Below are positions 9,436-18,257 of a stretch of DNA of 64,000 nt, piece after piece. The notes beneath the pieces were generated by a model. The model was not told the DNA's origin, ran no database searches, and saw nothing but the letters and a program-made list of their open reading frames with translations. Positions within the stretch are counted from its first letter, which is position 1. Each line of letters starts with the position of its first letter. A program made the position numbers and the translations under genes. The stretch is from Eggerthella timonensis (GTDB lineage: Bacteria; Actinomycetota; Coriobacteriia; Coriobacteriales; Eggerthellaceae): positions 3,641,983 through 3,705,982 of the forward strand of contig NZ_FXXA01000002.1 in NCBI RefSeq assembly GCF_900184265.1. The letters run 5' to 3'.

Positions 9436-10359
9436 CTACAGGTCGAACCCTGCGGCTTCGGCCATGAGGGCGAACAGCTCGTCATCGGCGAGGGCGACAT
9501 CCGCTTCGGCGAGATCGCACACGGCATGGACCGTGGCCACCGCCTGCGCCACCAGCATGCCGGCGCCGTCGTGCACCGTGCATCCCGCTTCGCGCGCGGC
9601 GCGCACGAGCGCCGTCTCGCCGTGGCCATACACCGCGTCGAACACGGCCTGCCCTGCGCGCAAAAGCGCGGTGTCGAACGGCGCGCCGTCGTCCTCGTTC
9701 ATGCCGAGCGGCGTCGCGTTCACCACGAGATCGGCCGCTGCCAGGGCCTTCGTGGACGTGGTGTAGCTTCCGAATTTGAACGTGGTGCGCTCGTAGGCCG
9801 CACGGAAGCTGCGATGGTGCGCCTGCGCGGGTGGCAGATCCACTGTGGCGTTCGCCAGCAGGCCGAACCGCTCGACGTAGCCTTCGAGCACCTTGCGCGA
9901 ACGCTCCTTATCGCGACCGACGAGCATGGCCACGTCGGCGCCCGCGATGGAACACGCATGCAGGATGGACAGCGCCGTGGGGCCCGTGCCGCACACGGCA
10001 ACGCGCTTGCCCGCGAAGCTGAAGCCCGTGCGCTCCAGGTAGGCCACGCACCCCTGGCCGTCGGTGTTGAAGCCGATGAGCGCGCCGCCCTTCTTCACCA
10101 GCACATTCGCTCCCTGGGCGAGCTTCGCGGTAGCGGCTTTCGCCGTGGCCGCCTGATACGCGAGCGGCTTGTAGGGCGTGGTGATGTTGATGGATAGGAA
10201 GTCGCGCGCATCGAGGAACGACCGCGCTTCGTCCTCGGTTGCGCAATCGGCCAAATCGTAGCGCCACGGCAACCCGAGACGCTCGTACACGGCGTTGTAC
10301 ATCGCCGGAGACAGCGAGTGCGCGATGGGATGGCCCAGCAGGTAGAGGTGCTCCGTCAT
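9436..10359 (-). CDS. aroE: Shikimate dehydrogenase
   Basis: The protein is 307 residues long. The N-terminal substrate domain opens LYLLGHPIAHSLSPAMYNAV and has the catalytic lysine in TTPYKPLAYQ. The NADP Rossmann domain has AVCGTGPTALSILHACSIAG, and later NATPLGMNEDDGAPFD. It reduces 3-dehydroshikimate to shikimate. It overlaps the stop of yqeG by four bases (ATGA), so it belongs to the ruvX-mltG-yqeG-aroE run rather than to the aroC operon, from which the REP-like palindrome separates it. Confidence 0.93.
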   Translation of the reverse strand: MTEHLYLLGHPIAHSLSPAMYNAVYERLGLPWRYDLADCATEDEARSFLDARDFLSINITTPYKPLAYQAATAKAATAKLAQGANVLVKKGGALIGFNTDGQGCVAYLERTGFSFAGKRVAVCGTGPTALSILHACSIAGADVAMLVGRDKERSRKVLEGYVERFGLLANATVDLPPAQAHHRSFRAAYERTTFKFGSYTTSTKALAAADLVVNATPLGMNEDDGAPFDTALLRAGQAVFDAVYGHGETALVRAAREAGCTVHDGAGMLVAQAVATVHAVCDLAEADVALADDELFALMAEAAGFDL

Positions 10360-10946
10360 GATGATCCTTCCGCTCGCTCGTTCAAATCCGATGCGCTGAG
10401 AGATGCGCCTTCGCCTTCCTCGCAGGGAACCGCATTCGACGCCGTGGTGGCTCCTTCCGGCTTCCGCTCGCCCATGACGGCGCGCTCGAAATTGCGCAGC
10501 AGCAGCGTGTGGGGCAGGTCCTGCTCCACGAGCGGCGCCAGCAGGTACGCCTTCATGCCGAGGAAGTGCGCGCCCATGACGTCGGTGACCAGCTGATCCC
10601 CCACCACCACCGTCTCGGCGCGCTTCGCGCCCAGCTTGCCGAGCGCCATGAGGAACGCAGGCGGCAGCGGCTTGACGGCCTTCGCCACGATGGGCAGCGA
10701 CAGGCGGTTCGCCAGGTGGTACACGCCTTCGTGCCAGTTGTTGGACACGAGGCAGAACGAGATGCCCGCATCGCGCGCCCTCGCCAGCCAGAATCCCACG
10801 TCGCGAGGCACCTCATGGGTGTCACGCGTGAGAATGGTGTTGTCCACGTCCAAGAGCACGTTGCGATAGCCCAGCGCCAGCAGGTCGCGGTCGATGTCGA
10901 TGCGCGAGATGCGCGCGAAGTAGCGGTCGGGTTCGAGGAAGGCCAT
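10356..10946 (-). CDS. yqeG: YqeG-family HAD phosphatase
   Basis: The 196 residues include LLDVDNTILTRDT (HAD motif I, two catalytic aspartates), CLVSNNW (motif II), AKAVKPLPPAF (motif III Lys) and VVVGDQLVTDVMGA (motif IV). This is the YqeG branch of HAD hydrolases, whose members act on small phosphorylated compounds; a phosphatidylglycerophosphate phosphatase role is known for eukaryotic relatives. A charged tail of about 30 residues extends past the domain. It is coupled to aroE by a four-base overlap. Confidence 0.88.
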   Translation of the reverse strand: MAFLEPDRYFARISRIDIDRDLLALGYRNVLLDVDNTILTRDTHEVPRDVGFWLARARDAGISFCLVSNNWHEGVYHLANRLSLPIVAKAVKPLPPAFLMALGKLGAKRAETVVVGDQLVTDVMGAHFLGMKAYLLAPLVEQDLPHTLLLRNFERAVMGERKPEGATTASNAVPCEEGEGASLSASDLNERAEGSS

Positions 10947-10964
10947 GTCGTTGTCGCTTACGTC

Positions 10965-12122
10965 CTACGAGAACGTCTGCTGATGCTCTTCGTACGTCTC
11001 GCTGAAGTAGTACTGCATCGCGCCGCTCTCGTCCTTAGCGAAGTAGAAGAAGTAGTAGTTCGTCTGCGCAGGGCTGCACACGGCTTTGAGGCAGTCGAGG
11101 CCCGGCGAGCAGATGGGCGTGGGCGGCAAACCCTGGTTCAGGTACGTGTTGAACGGCGTATTGTTCTCAAGGTCGGCAGGCTCGGGATCTTTGCCCAGCT
11201 CGTAGGCCGTGGTCGCGTCGCTTTGCAGGAAGCCGTAGTTCGGATCGCCGAAGTTGTTCAGGCGGTTGTAGAACACGGAGGCCACCTGGGCGCGGATCTG
11301 CTCGTCGCCCGACGACTCGCGCTCCACGATGGAGGCGAGGTTCACCGCGTCGTAGATGGTGAGGCCCTGGCTCTGCGGGTAGGACCAGTCGAGGCTCGCA
11401 GTCTCGGTCTGGAACTGGTCGAGCATCATGCGCACGACCGACTCGGCCGTGGCGTCCTCGCCGATCTCGTACGTCTTCGGGAACAGGAAGCCCTCGAGGC
11501 TGTTCGTGCCCGCGTCGGCCAAGAACGCATAGTCGGCCGCGTACACGCTGGCGTCGGACGCGGCGGCGGTGAACGCGTCGGCCGTGATGCGGTTCTCGGT
11601 GAAGCTCGCGACGCTCTGGGCGGTAGCCGCGAGCGTGCTGCCCTCGGGGATGGTGAGCGCGTTCGACGCGGGGCCGGCTTGCAGCTCGTTGATGATCTGA
11701 TCGAGCGTGATGCCGCCGGCGAACGTGTAGGTGCCGGGCTTGAGCTGGGAGTCGACGCCCAGCTCGTTCACGCGCTTCGTGAAGTCGGATGCGCTGGTTA
11801 CCAGGCGGGCCTCCTGCAAGTCCTCGCCGATGGCCTTGGCGCCGGCGCCTTCGGCCACCACGATGGTGGCTTCCTGGCCCTCGGCCAGAAGCTCGACCGG
11901 CTGCGCGGAGCAGCTGTTGAACAGGGTGAGCGCGCCCCACGCCAGGCCGCCAAGCACGACGACGGCCAGGATGGCCGCGAAGATGGCCGGCCCCTTGCTC
12001 TTCTTGGGGCGGATATAGCTGGTATCGTACGTGCGGAACTGACGCTCACCGCGAGCGTGAACCGAGCGCGCTGCGTGGTTCGGACGCTGGGAATAGGTGA
12101 CTTGCTTCCTGTGCTGGGGCAT
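10965..12122 (-). CDS. mltG: Endolytic peptidoglycan transglycosylase MltG
   Basis: The protein has 385 residues from ATG 12122, chosen for its AGAGGACGG ribosome site. A basic cytoplasmic segment of about 45 residues is followed by one membrane helix (GPAIFAAILAVVVLGGLAWG) and an external YceG domain. Family marks are GFLFPKTYEI and the catalytic Glu in NLASIVERESSG, then FYNRL and the ending TPICSPGLDCLKAV. MltG cuts nascent glycan strands and helps end glycan polymerisation. Its start lies 16 bases after the ruvX stop. Confidence 0.92.
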   Translation of the reverse strand: MPQHRKQVTYSQRPNHAARSVHARGERQFRTYDTSYIRPKKSKGPAIFAAILAVVVLGGLAWGALTLFNSCSAQPVELLAEGQEATIVVAEGAGAKAIGEDLQEARLVTSASDFTKRVNELGVDSQLKPGTYTFAGGITLDQIINELQAGPASNALTIPEGSTLAATAQSVASFTENRITADAFTAAASDASVYAADYAFLADAGTNSLEGFLFPKTYEIGEDATAESVVRMMLDQFQTETASLDWSYPQSQGLTIYDAVNLASIVERESSGDEQIRAQVASVFYNRLNNFGDPNYGFLQSDATTAYELGKDPEPADLENNTPFNTYLNQGLPPTPICSPGLDCLKAVCSPAQTNYYFFYFAKDESGAMQYYFSETYEEHQQTFS

Positions 12123-12138
12123 GGACCGTCCTCTTCTT

Positions 12139-12558
12139 TCACCAAGCCTCGCGGCGCGCATCAAGCCACGCCTGCAAAAACAAACTCGCGGCTATCATAT
12201 CTATTTTGCCCCGCATGGCCCGCTCGTTCAGGCCCTTTTCACGCAAACTCCGTTTGGCTTCCTGCGAGCTCAGGCGCTCGTCGGCGAACTCGTAGGGGAT
12301 GCCGCACGCATCGGAGATGGTCTTCGCCGCAGCTCGTATGCGCACGGCCTGCGGCCCCTCCTCGCCCGCCATCGTGTAGGGAAGCCCGCACAGCAGCAAT
12401 TCCGGCTCCCAATCCTCGAGCACGCGCTGAAACGGCTTCGCGCACGAAAGCACCTCGGCAGAAGGAAGCACCACCACCGGCGACGCAACGCGCTCCCCGG
12501 GGTCGCTCACCGCAACCCCCACGCGCGTTTCTCCGATGTCCAACGCCATGATTCGCAT
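12139..12558 (-). CDS. ruvX: Holliday junction resolvase-like RuvX/YqgF
   Basis: The protein has 139 residues from MRIMALDIGETRVGVAVSD. It has an RNase H-like fold with the first acidic residue in ALDIGETRVG, then LLCGLPYTMAGEEGPQA, DERLSSQEA and the last acidic pair near DMIAASLFLQAWLD. Family members process 16S rRNA 5' ends and may act on branched DNA. ATG 12558 is preceded by AAAGGGC; an in-frame ATG at 12573 is the alternative. It heads the ruvX-mltG-yqeG-aroE unit. Confidence 0.9.
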   Translation of the reverse strand: MRIMALDIGETRVGVAVSDPGERVASPVVVLPSAEVLSCAKPFQRVLEDWEPELLLCGLPYTMAGEEGPQAVRIRAAAKTISDACGIPYEFADERLSSQEAKRSLREKGLNERAMRGKIDMIAASLFLQAWLDARREAW

Positions 12559-12720
12559 GATGAGCCCTTTCATGTTACCGGCGGATACGCGCGGCTTTCC
12601 GCTTTCAGCTTATTGTACGTCAGTGCGGCAACCTGGCGAAGAGCGCAAGCATGCTCGTAACCTCTTTTGAGGAAATCGCACGGTCGATAGACAGTGGCTT
12701 GTCGTCGAGGTGCGAGAATA

Positions 12721-12872
12721 TGGCAGAAAAATCGACCTAGGTAAATGATGAACGCCCGGAGACCATCTTCGCGTCGTAGTTTGCACGCAAAACACCTGGT
12801 CGGTATTCTCACATGCTCGCTTTTAATCGAGTTAGCTATGCATAACTTTTACCTAGCTCGAAATTCTTGCCA
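12721..12872. repeat. Matched-arm inverted-repeat element 2
   Basis: The left arm is TGGCAGAAAAATCGACCTAG then GTAAAT; the right arm read on the minus strand is TGGCAAGAATTTCGAGCTAG then GTAAAA. Total length is 152 bp, against 151 for the element at 3550. Unlike that one it adjoins no recognisable gene. The rest of 12559-13000 shows no gene: frames on both strands are short and lack domains. Confidence 0.65.
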
Positions 12873-13002
12873 GAATCAGCCCAGCGAACGACCGAACAGG
12901 ATCCTTCGACTCGATTCGCACGTCTGAAATCGACGAGGACGACAAGACCGCCACACACGTCCCGAGTTGGCAGGCGCAGCAGCACGACCACTCCTCCAGG
13001 AT

Positions 13003-13035
13003 GAAAAAAGGGCTTCTCCGATTCACGGAGAAGCC
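13003..13035 (-). terminator. alaS: Intrinsic terminator of alaS
   Basis: On the minus strand a 10-bp stem GGCTTCTCCG with its complement and a 5-base loop is followed by TTTTTTC. It is 190 bases beyond the alaS stop, after several other hairpins. Confidence 0.8.
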
Positions 13036-13051
13036 GCCGAAAAGGACGCCC

Positions 13052-13216
13052 CCGCAGGTTGAAGCGCCGCTCGCATAGCCGGCGCAACCTGCGGCAGAGG
13101 CGCCTCGGACCCGGGCGAAGGGGGTCCGAGGCGAGTTCCGCACGAGCCAAACAGCCCAGCGGGCTGTTTGCGCGAGCCAGGACTGTCTGAGCAGCGGACC
13201 CCCTTCGCCCGGGTCC
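13052..13216 (-). other. Structured alaS 3' untranslated region with alternative hairpins
   Basis: Between the alaS stop and its terminator lie a perfect 22-bp inverted repeat (13107-13128 with 13195-13216, core GACCCGGGCGAAGGGGGTCC) and a hairpin inside it (AAACAGCCC/GGGCTGTTT, 13149-13169). A competing hairpin CGCCTCGGACCC/GGGTCCGAGGCG spans 13101-13133, and a fourth stem lies at 13052-13092. The 13107-13128 segment can pair either locally or with the distal arm, so two exclusive folds are possible. Confidence 0.6.
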
Positions 13217-13227
13217 AGCCGGCAACC

Positions 13228-15864
13228 CTACAGCAGCAGTTCGCGCGCAGCCTGAAGCGCCGCGTCGATGCCCGAGGCGTCCTTGCCGCCGGCCTGCGCC
13301 ATGGCGGCCTTTCCGCCGCCGCCGCCCTTGATGTTCGGGGAGATCGCCTTGATGATGGCACCGGCGTCGAAGCCCGCCTCCACCGCCTCCGGCGTGCCGG
13401 CGGCCAGCAGCGTGGGCTTGCCCTCCTTCTCGGTGGCCAGCACCGCGGCGCCCGGCTTGCCGAGGCGCGCGCGCAGCACGTCCCACGCGTTGCGCATCTG
13501 ACCCGCGTCGGCCTCGGGCAGGCGTCCGAAGACCACCGGGTAGCCGGCCTTCGCGTCAACGGCGCTCTCCAGCAACGCGGTGATGCCGTCGTCGGCGATG
13601 GTATGGCGGTTGCGCTTCATCTTCGTCTGCAGCTCCTTGAGCTGCTTCACGTTCGCGCCTGTGCGCTCGCTCACGTCGAACAGCGGCACGCGCAGCTCCT
13701 CGGCCGCCTCCTTGAGCTCGGCTTCCACACGGTTCATGTACGCCAGCGCGTCGAAGCTGGTCACCGCCTCCACGCGGCGCAGGTTCGCGCCGACGCTCGT
13801 CTCGGACGTGATCTTCACGAAGCCGATCTCGCTCGTGGCCGACACATGCGTGCCGCCGCACAGCTCCTGCGAGAACCCTTCGATGTCGAGCACGCGCACG
13901 AACTCGCCGTACTTCTCGCCGAACAGCGCCATGACGCCGGCTTCACGCGCCGACGCGAGCGACGTCTCGTAGGCGCGCACGGGATGGTTCTCCATAATCT
14001 TCTCGTTCGCCAGGCGCTCTACCTCGGCGATCTGCTCGGCCGTCATGGCCTCGAAGTGCGTGAAGTCGAAGCGCAGACGGCTGTGGGCGACGTAGCTGCC
14101 GGCCTGCTTCACGTGGTCGCCCAGCACCTCGCGCAGCGCCCAATGCAGGATGTGCGTGGCCGTGTGGTTGCGGCGGATGCGCTCGCGGCGCGGCACGTCG
14201 ATGGCGGCGTGCACAGTGTCGCCCACGCTCACGCGCCCGTTCTCCACCTGCACGGTATGGGCGATCAGGCCCTTCTCGGGTTCTTTCGTGTCCAGCACGC
14301 GCACGGCGGCGTCGTCCTTCGTCATGGCGCCCGTGTCGCCGATCTGGCCGCCCTTCTCGGCGTAGAACGGCGTGGCGTCCAGCACGATGCGGCCCTCGTC
14401 GCCGGCCTCCAGCGCGTCGACCTGCTGGCCGTCCTTCACAAGCGCCAGCACGCGCGCATCGGCGTCGTTCTTCGCGTAGCCGAGGAACTCGGTGGGGCCC
14501 ACGGCCTCGAGGATCTCGTTCATCACGCCGCCGTACGTGGACCAGGCCGCCTCGGCATCCTTCGTGTTGGCCGCGCGGGCGCGCTCGCGCTGCTCGTCCA
14601 TGCAGCGGCCGAAACCCTCCATGTCCACCTCGATGCCGCGCTCGTCGCACAGCTCGCGCGTGACTTCCACGGGAAAGCCGTACGTGTCGTGCAGCGTGAA
14701 GGCGCGGTCGCCCGGCAGCACGACGCCCTCGAGCTCGGCCAGCGCCTCGTCGAGGAAGGCGCGGCCCTGGCGCAGGTTCGCGCCGAAGCGCTCCTCCTCG
14801 GACAGGATGACGCGGCGCATGAGCTCGCGGTTCTCCACGATCTCGGGGTACACGTGGCCCATGAGGTTCACGATCTCGTCAACGTACTCGTTGAGGAACG
14901 GCTTGTCGAGGCCCAGCAGGTGGCCCTTCATCACGGCGCGGCGCAGCAGACGGCGCAGCACGTAGCCGCGGCCTTCGTTGGACGGCAGGATGCCGTCGGC
15001 GATCATGAACGCCACGGCGCGGCTGTGATCGGCCATGATGCGCAAGCTGAGATCGGTGGCCGGGTCGCTGCCGTACACGGCGCCGCTCAGGCGCTCGCCC
15101 ACCGCCACGAGGCTGCGCAGCACATCGGTCTCATAGTTGGACTGGACGCCCTGCAGGATGGCGGCGATGCGTTCGAGGCCCATGCCGGTGTCGATGTTCT
15201 TCTTCGGCAGCGGCACGAACGAGCCGTCCTCCTGGCCGTCGTACTGGGTGAACACGAGGTTCCAGTACTCCAGGAAGCGGTCGCAGTCGCAGCCCGGCGC
15301 GCAGTCGGGGCTGCCGCAGCCGAAGCTCTCGCCCTGGTCGAAGTAGATCTCCGAGCACGGGCCGCACGGGCCGGTGGGCCCGGCGCGCCAGAAGTTGTCC
15401 TCCTCGCCGAGACGCGAGATGTGGTCGTCGGGCACGCCGAGCTTCTTCCAGATCTCGATGGTCTCGTCATCGTCGAGGTACACGGTGAAGTACAGGCGCT
15501 CGGCCGGCAGACCCAGCACCTCGGTGGAGAACTCGTACGCCCACGCGCACATCTCCTCCTTGAAGTACTCGCCGAAGCTGAAGTTGCCCAGCATCTCGAA
15601 GAAGCTCTGGTGACGGCCCGTGGTGCCGATGATGTCGATGTCGTTCGTGCGCACGCACTTCTGAACCGTGGTCGTGCCGATGTAGGGGGCCTCGAGGTGC
15701 TTCTGCTGCAGGAAGTAGGGCTTGAACTGCACCATGCCGGCGCTCGTCAGCAAAAGCGACGGATCGTCGGGGATGAGCGAGGACGAAGGCCAGCGCTTGC
15801 AGCCCTTCTCCTCGAAAAAGCTCAGGTACTTCTCGCGGATCTCCGCGCTGGTCATGTACTTCAT
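13228..15864 (-). CDS. alaS: Alanyl-tRNA synthetase
   Basis: The full-length protein has 878 residues. The N-terminal class II core has RFLSFFEE-like opening residues, GTTTVQKCVRTNDID and HQSFFEMLGNFSFG. The editing domain carries the zinc ligands HTATHILHWAL and CGGTHVSATSEIGF. The C-terminal oligomerisation/C-Ala domain ends GGGGGKAAMAQAGGKD, the usual glycine-rich tail. The enzyme charges tRNA-Ala and clears misacylated Ser or Gly. It lies about 120 bases downstream of the AI-2E-type permease. Confidence 0.97.
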   Translation of the reverse strand: MKYMTSAEIREKYLSFFEEKGCKRWPSSSLIPDDPSLLLTSAGMVQFKPYFLQQKHLEAPYIGTTTVQKCVRTNDIDIIGTTGRHQSFFEMLGNFSFGEYFKEEMCAWAYEFSTEVLGLPAERLYFTVYLDDDETIEIWKKLGVPDDHISRLGEEDNFWRAGPTGPCGPCSEIYFDQGESFGCGSPDCAPGCDCDRFLEYWNLVFTQYDGQEDGSFVPLPKKNIDTGMGLERIAAILQGVQSNYETDVLRSLVAVGERLSGAVYGSDPATDLSLRIMADHSRAVAFMIADGILPSNEGRGYVLRRLLRRAVMKGHLLGLDKPFLNEYVDEIVNLMGHVYPEIVENRELMRRVILSEEERFGANLRQGRAFLDEALAELEGVVLPGDRAFTLHDTYGFPVEVTRELCDERGIEVDMEGFGRCMDEQRERARAANTKDAEAAWSTYGGVMNEILEAVGPTEFLGYAKNDADARVLALVKDGQQVDALEAGDEGRIVLDATPFYAEKGGQIGDTGAMTKDDAAVRVLDTKEPEKGLIAHTVQVENGRVSVGDTVHAAIDVPRRERIRRNHTATHILHWALREVLGDHVKQAGSYVAHSRLRFDFTHFEAMTAEQIAEVERLANEKIMENHPVRAYETSLASAREAGVMALFGEKYGEFVRVLDIEGFSQELCGGTHVSATSEIGFVKITSETSVGANLRRVEAVTSFDALAYMNRVEAELKEAAEELRVPLFDVSERTGANVKQLKELQTKMKRNRHTIADDGITALLESAVDAKAGYPVVFGRLPEADAGQMRNAWDVLRARLGKPGAAVLATEKEGKPTLLAAGTPEAVEAGFDAGAIIKAISPNIKGGGGGKAAMAQAGGKDASGIDAALQAARELLL

Positions 15865-15985
15865 AGTCGTGTCTTTCTATCTCCTCGGGGGCCGCGTTGC
15901 ACGGCCCGCTGCTCCACTCTCGACAACGCGGACGCCTCGGCATCCGCGCACCCCCACACATGCACGATCGCTGGACACCGACCGG

Positions 15986-17275
15986 TCAGCGCTTCTTGCG
16001 ATGCAGCGCCTTCTTCTCCGCTTCGGCCTTGCGCTGCTCGACGCGTTCGAACGCCGCAGACACGTCGGGGTGCGGCGCCGTGGCGTCGGCGATGGGGTCG
16101 ATCGCCCCGTCGGCGCCGGTGCTGCCCTGGAAGAACACGCCGTCTTCGGACACGAGGCGCCGACCGGTTCGTTTTTCGAAATAATACACGAAAACGGCCT
16201 TCGCGACGGCCACGGCGGGAATCGATGCCAACATGCCCACAAGCGAGCCCATGAAGCCGCTCATGGCGCCGCCGATGGCCGAGCCCGCCATCAACGCGAT
16301 GAGGGTGAGCGCCGGGTGCACGTCAACCGAGTTCGCCATGATCTTCGGCGAGACGAACGTGTAGACGATCTGCTGTATGGCGATGGTGCCCAGAAGCGCG
16401 ATCAACGCGATCCAGGGGCTCACGAACACGCCGACGACGGCAGCCAGCGCGCCGCCCAGCCACGGACCGACGATGGGAACGATGTTCAACAGGCCGGCGA
16501 TGCCGCCGAGCGCTGCGGAGTTCGGAATGCCGATGACGCCGAACAGCACGCCGCACCCCACGCCGATGACCGCGCATTGCAGGAGCGTGCCCTTGATGTA
16601 GCCGCCCATCACGCGCGTGAACGTGACGTGCAGCATCTCAAGGTCTTCCTTGCGCTTCGGACCGGCCAGGCGCATGCTCTCGCGGCCGAGCTCGGGCAGC
16701 TCCATGAGCATCCAGAACGCTACGACCAGCGCGAAGCCGATGGCGACGAAGCTGTTGACCACGCCGGTGCCGATGGCCACCACGCCCGTGGTGCTGTCGC
16801 GCACGAACGACGAGGCCCAATCGGCCAACGCCTTGAGCGCTTGGTTGAGCCAATCCTGCACGGTGCTGTTCGACAGCAGGTCGGCGTAGCGGGAATACAG
16901 GTCGTTGCCCCAGCCGATGATGGTCTGCACGTAACCGGGGACGCTTTCAACGAGGCTGGTGAACTGGCCGCCCAGGCCGAAAGCCGGCGAGAACAGCAAA
17001 AAGCCCACGAGGGCCAGCGTCACGAACATGAGCAGGTAGGCTATCGTCGTGCCGGCGACGCGGGGCACGCCGAGCTTCTGGAGCTTGTTCACGGGCCCGC
17101 GCAGGCAGAACACGATGACGGTGGTCCATATGATGATGCCCACCGGCACGCTGAGGATGTTGAACAGGTAGACGAGCACGGCCGTGAGCAGGATGCCGCC
17201 CACGATCGTCCACACTATGAGGAAGCTGCGCTTCGCCTTATCGGTTTTTGTCGATTCGGGTTGGGGAGTGTCCAC
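15986..17275 (-). CDS. AI-2E-family membrane permease
   Basis: The protein has about 429 residues, starting at GTG 17275 or TTG 17278; GAAAGGGCGGC supplies the ribosome site for either. It has about eight membrane helices, beginning FLIVWTIVGGILLTAVLVYL. The conserved C-terminal block PIVGPWLGGALAAVVGVF and VGMLASIPAVAVAKAVFVYY is characteristic of the AI-2 exporter/TqsA-like family. Substrates are mostly unknown. The tail after the last helix is charged (RRLVSEDG, then a Lys/Arg-rich end). It is separated from the DUF948-like gene by about 30 bases, so the two are probably cotranscribed. Confidence 0.85.
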   Translation of the reverse strand: MDTPQPESTKTDKAKRSFLIVWTIVGGILLTAVLVYLFNILSVPVGIIIWTTVIVFCLRGPVNKLQKLGVPRVAGTTIAYLLMFVTLALVGFLLFSPAFGLGGQFTSLVESVPGYVQTIIGWGNDLYSRYADLLSNSTVQDWLNQALKALADWASSFVRDSTTGVVAIGTGVVNSFVAIGFALVVAFWMLMELPELGRESMRLAGPKRKEDLEMLHVTFTRVMGGYIKGTLLQCAVIGVGCGVLFGVIGIPNSAALGGIAGLLNIVPIVGPWLGGALAAVVGVFVSPWIALIALLGTIAIQQIVYTFVSPKIMANSVDVHPALTLIALMAGSAIGGAMSGFMGSLVGMLASIPAVAVAKAVFVYYFEKRTGRRLVSEDGVFFQGSTGADGAIDPIADATAPHPDVSAAFERVEQRKAEAEKKALHRKKR

Positions 17276-17306
17276 CAAGCCGCCCTTTCGTGCCGTGTGC
17301 CGTCGC

Positions 17307-18152
17307 TTACTTGCCCTGCTCCGCGTTCGCGCCCGCGCCGTACGTGAAGTACTGCTGCGCGGCAGCGGCGTCGGCGTTCGCTGCGGTGGTCACGGCATCC
17401 GCCATGCTGGCGGCCGCTTCGGAGGTCTTGTCGGCGGCGGCGCGCTTGGCCTCGGCCTTCTCCTCGCGCTCGGCGCGCTGCTCGGCACGCTGCTCGCGCT
17501 GGTCGGCCACGGCTTCCTGCGCGGCCTTCACCGAGGTCGTCACCACGCCTTTGACCACGTCGGTGGCAGAAACGGGCACCTCGGTGTTCGGGGTGGACGC
17601 AGGACGCTCGTGCGCGGGAGCGGGCGCCGGGGCGGGAGCGGCGGGGCGCTCGTACGACGGGCGCTCAACGGGAGCCTCAGCGGCATGCTCGCCCTCGGCG
17701 CGCTCGGCCTTCGCCTGGCCTAGGGCCACCGACTCGTCGCTGGCGCGACGCGACTTGAACGCGTTGCGCACGCGCGAAGTGACGTTGTTCACGAGTTCCA
17801 CCGGGGCGTTCGTCACCGTGTCCACCGCTTCGACGGCCGAGGACACCGAATCGGTGATCTCGTTCACGTCTTCGAGGATCTGGTCGACGCGCATGATCTC
17901 GAGGTTAGCGGCGTCCACCGTCAGCGACACGCGCTCCACGAGCGGGTCGACCTTCGCCGCGACGGGCTCGAGCGATGCCGTGATGCGCTCCACGCTTGCA
18001 AGCGTGGGCTCGACCTGCTTCTGCAGATCGTCGACCGTCTTGCGCGTCTTGCGGACGGTCATGACAAGCTCGATGACGAGCCACACCAGCACCGCGCCCA
18101 CGATCACGTAGATCACCGGCAACGCTATGCTGAGAATTTCGCTGATATCCAC
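17307..18152 (-). CDS. DUF948-like membrane-anchored coiled-coil protein
   Basis: The 281-residue protein starts at GTG 18152 with GGAGGCATACG before it. One N-terminal membrane helix (residues about 8-30) is followed by TVRKTRKTVDDLQKQVEPTL, the start of a long helical region of DUF948 type (about 30-130). A Pro/Ala-rich linker (about 165-190, PAAPAPAPAPAHERP) and a charged Ala/Glu coiled coil with REQRAEQRAEREEKAEAKRA come next. The orientation suggests a short anchor and a cytoplasmic or cell-surface coil. No enzyme motif is seen and the function is unknown. Confidence 0.7.
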   Translation of the reverse strand: MDISEILSIALPVIYVIVGAVLVWLVIELVMTVRKTRKTVDDLQKQVEPTLASVERITASLEPVAAKVDPLVERVSLTVDAANLEIMRVDQILEDVNEITDSVSSAVEAVDTVTNAPVELVNNVTSRVRNAFKSRRASDESVALGQAKAERAEGEHAAEAPVERPSYERPAAPAPAPAPAHERPASTPNTEVPVSATDVVKGVVTTSVKAAQEAVADQREQRAEQRAEREEKAEAKRAAADKTSEAAASMADAVTTAANADAAAAQQYFTYGAGANAEQGK

Positions 18153-18257
18153 CGTATGCCTCCTGTTTCCGAAGCCATTACTATAGCACGAGCACCTTGG
18201 ATGATATACAGACCGAGGTCAACTTTTCACCCTGCTTCCATAGGAGTAGGCAATCGG

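Noticed and set aside
12570-12812. 80-codon minus-strand frame across element 2
   Set aside because: It crosses the inverted repeat, has no ribosome site and no recognisable domain.
13168-16254. 1028-codon open frame on the plus strand opposite alaS
   Set aside because: Antisense shadow of a well-identified gene, composition dominated by His/Arg/Ala, no family resemblance.
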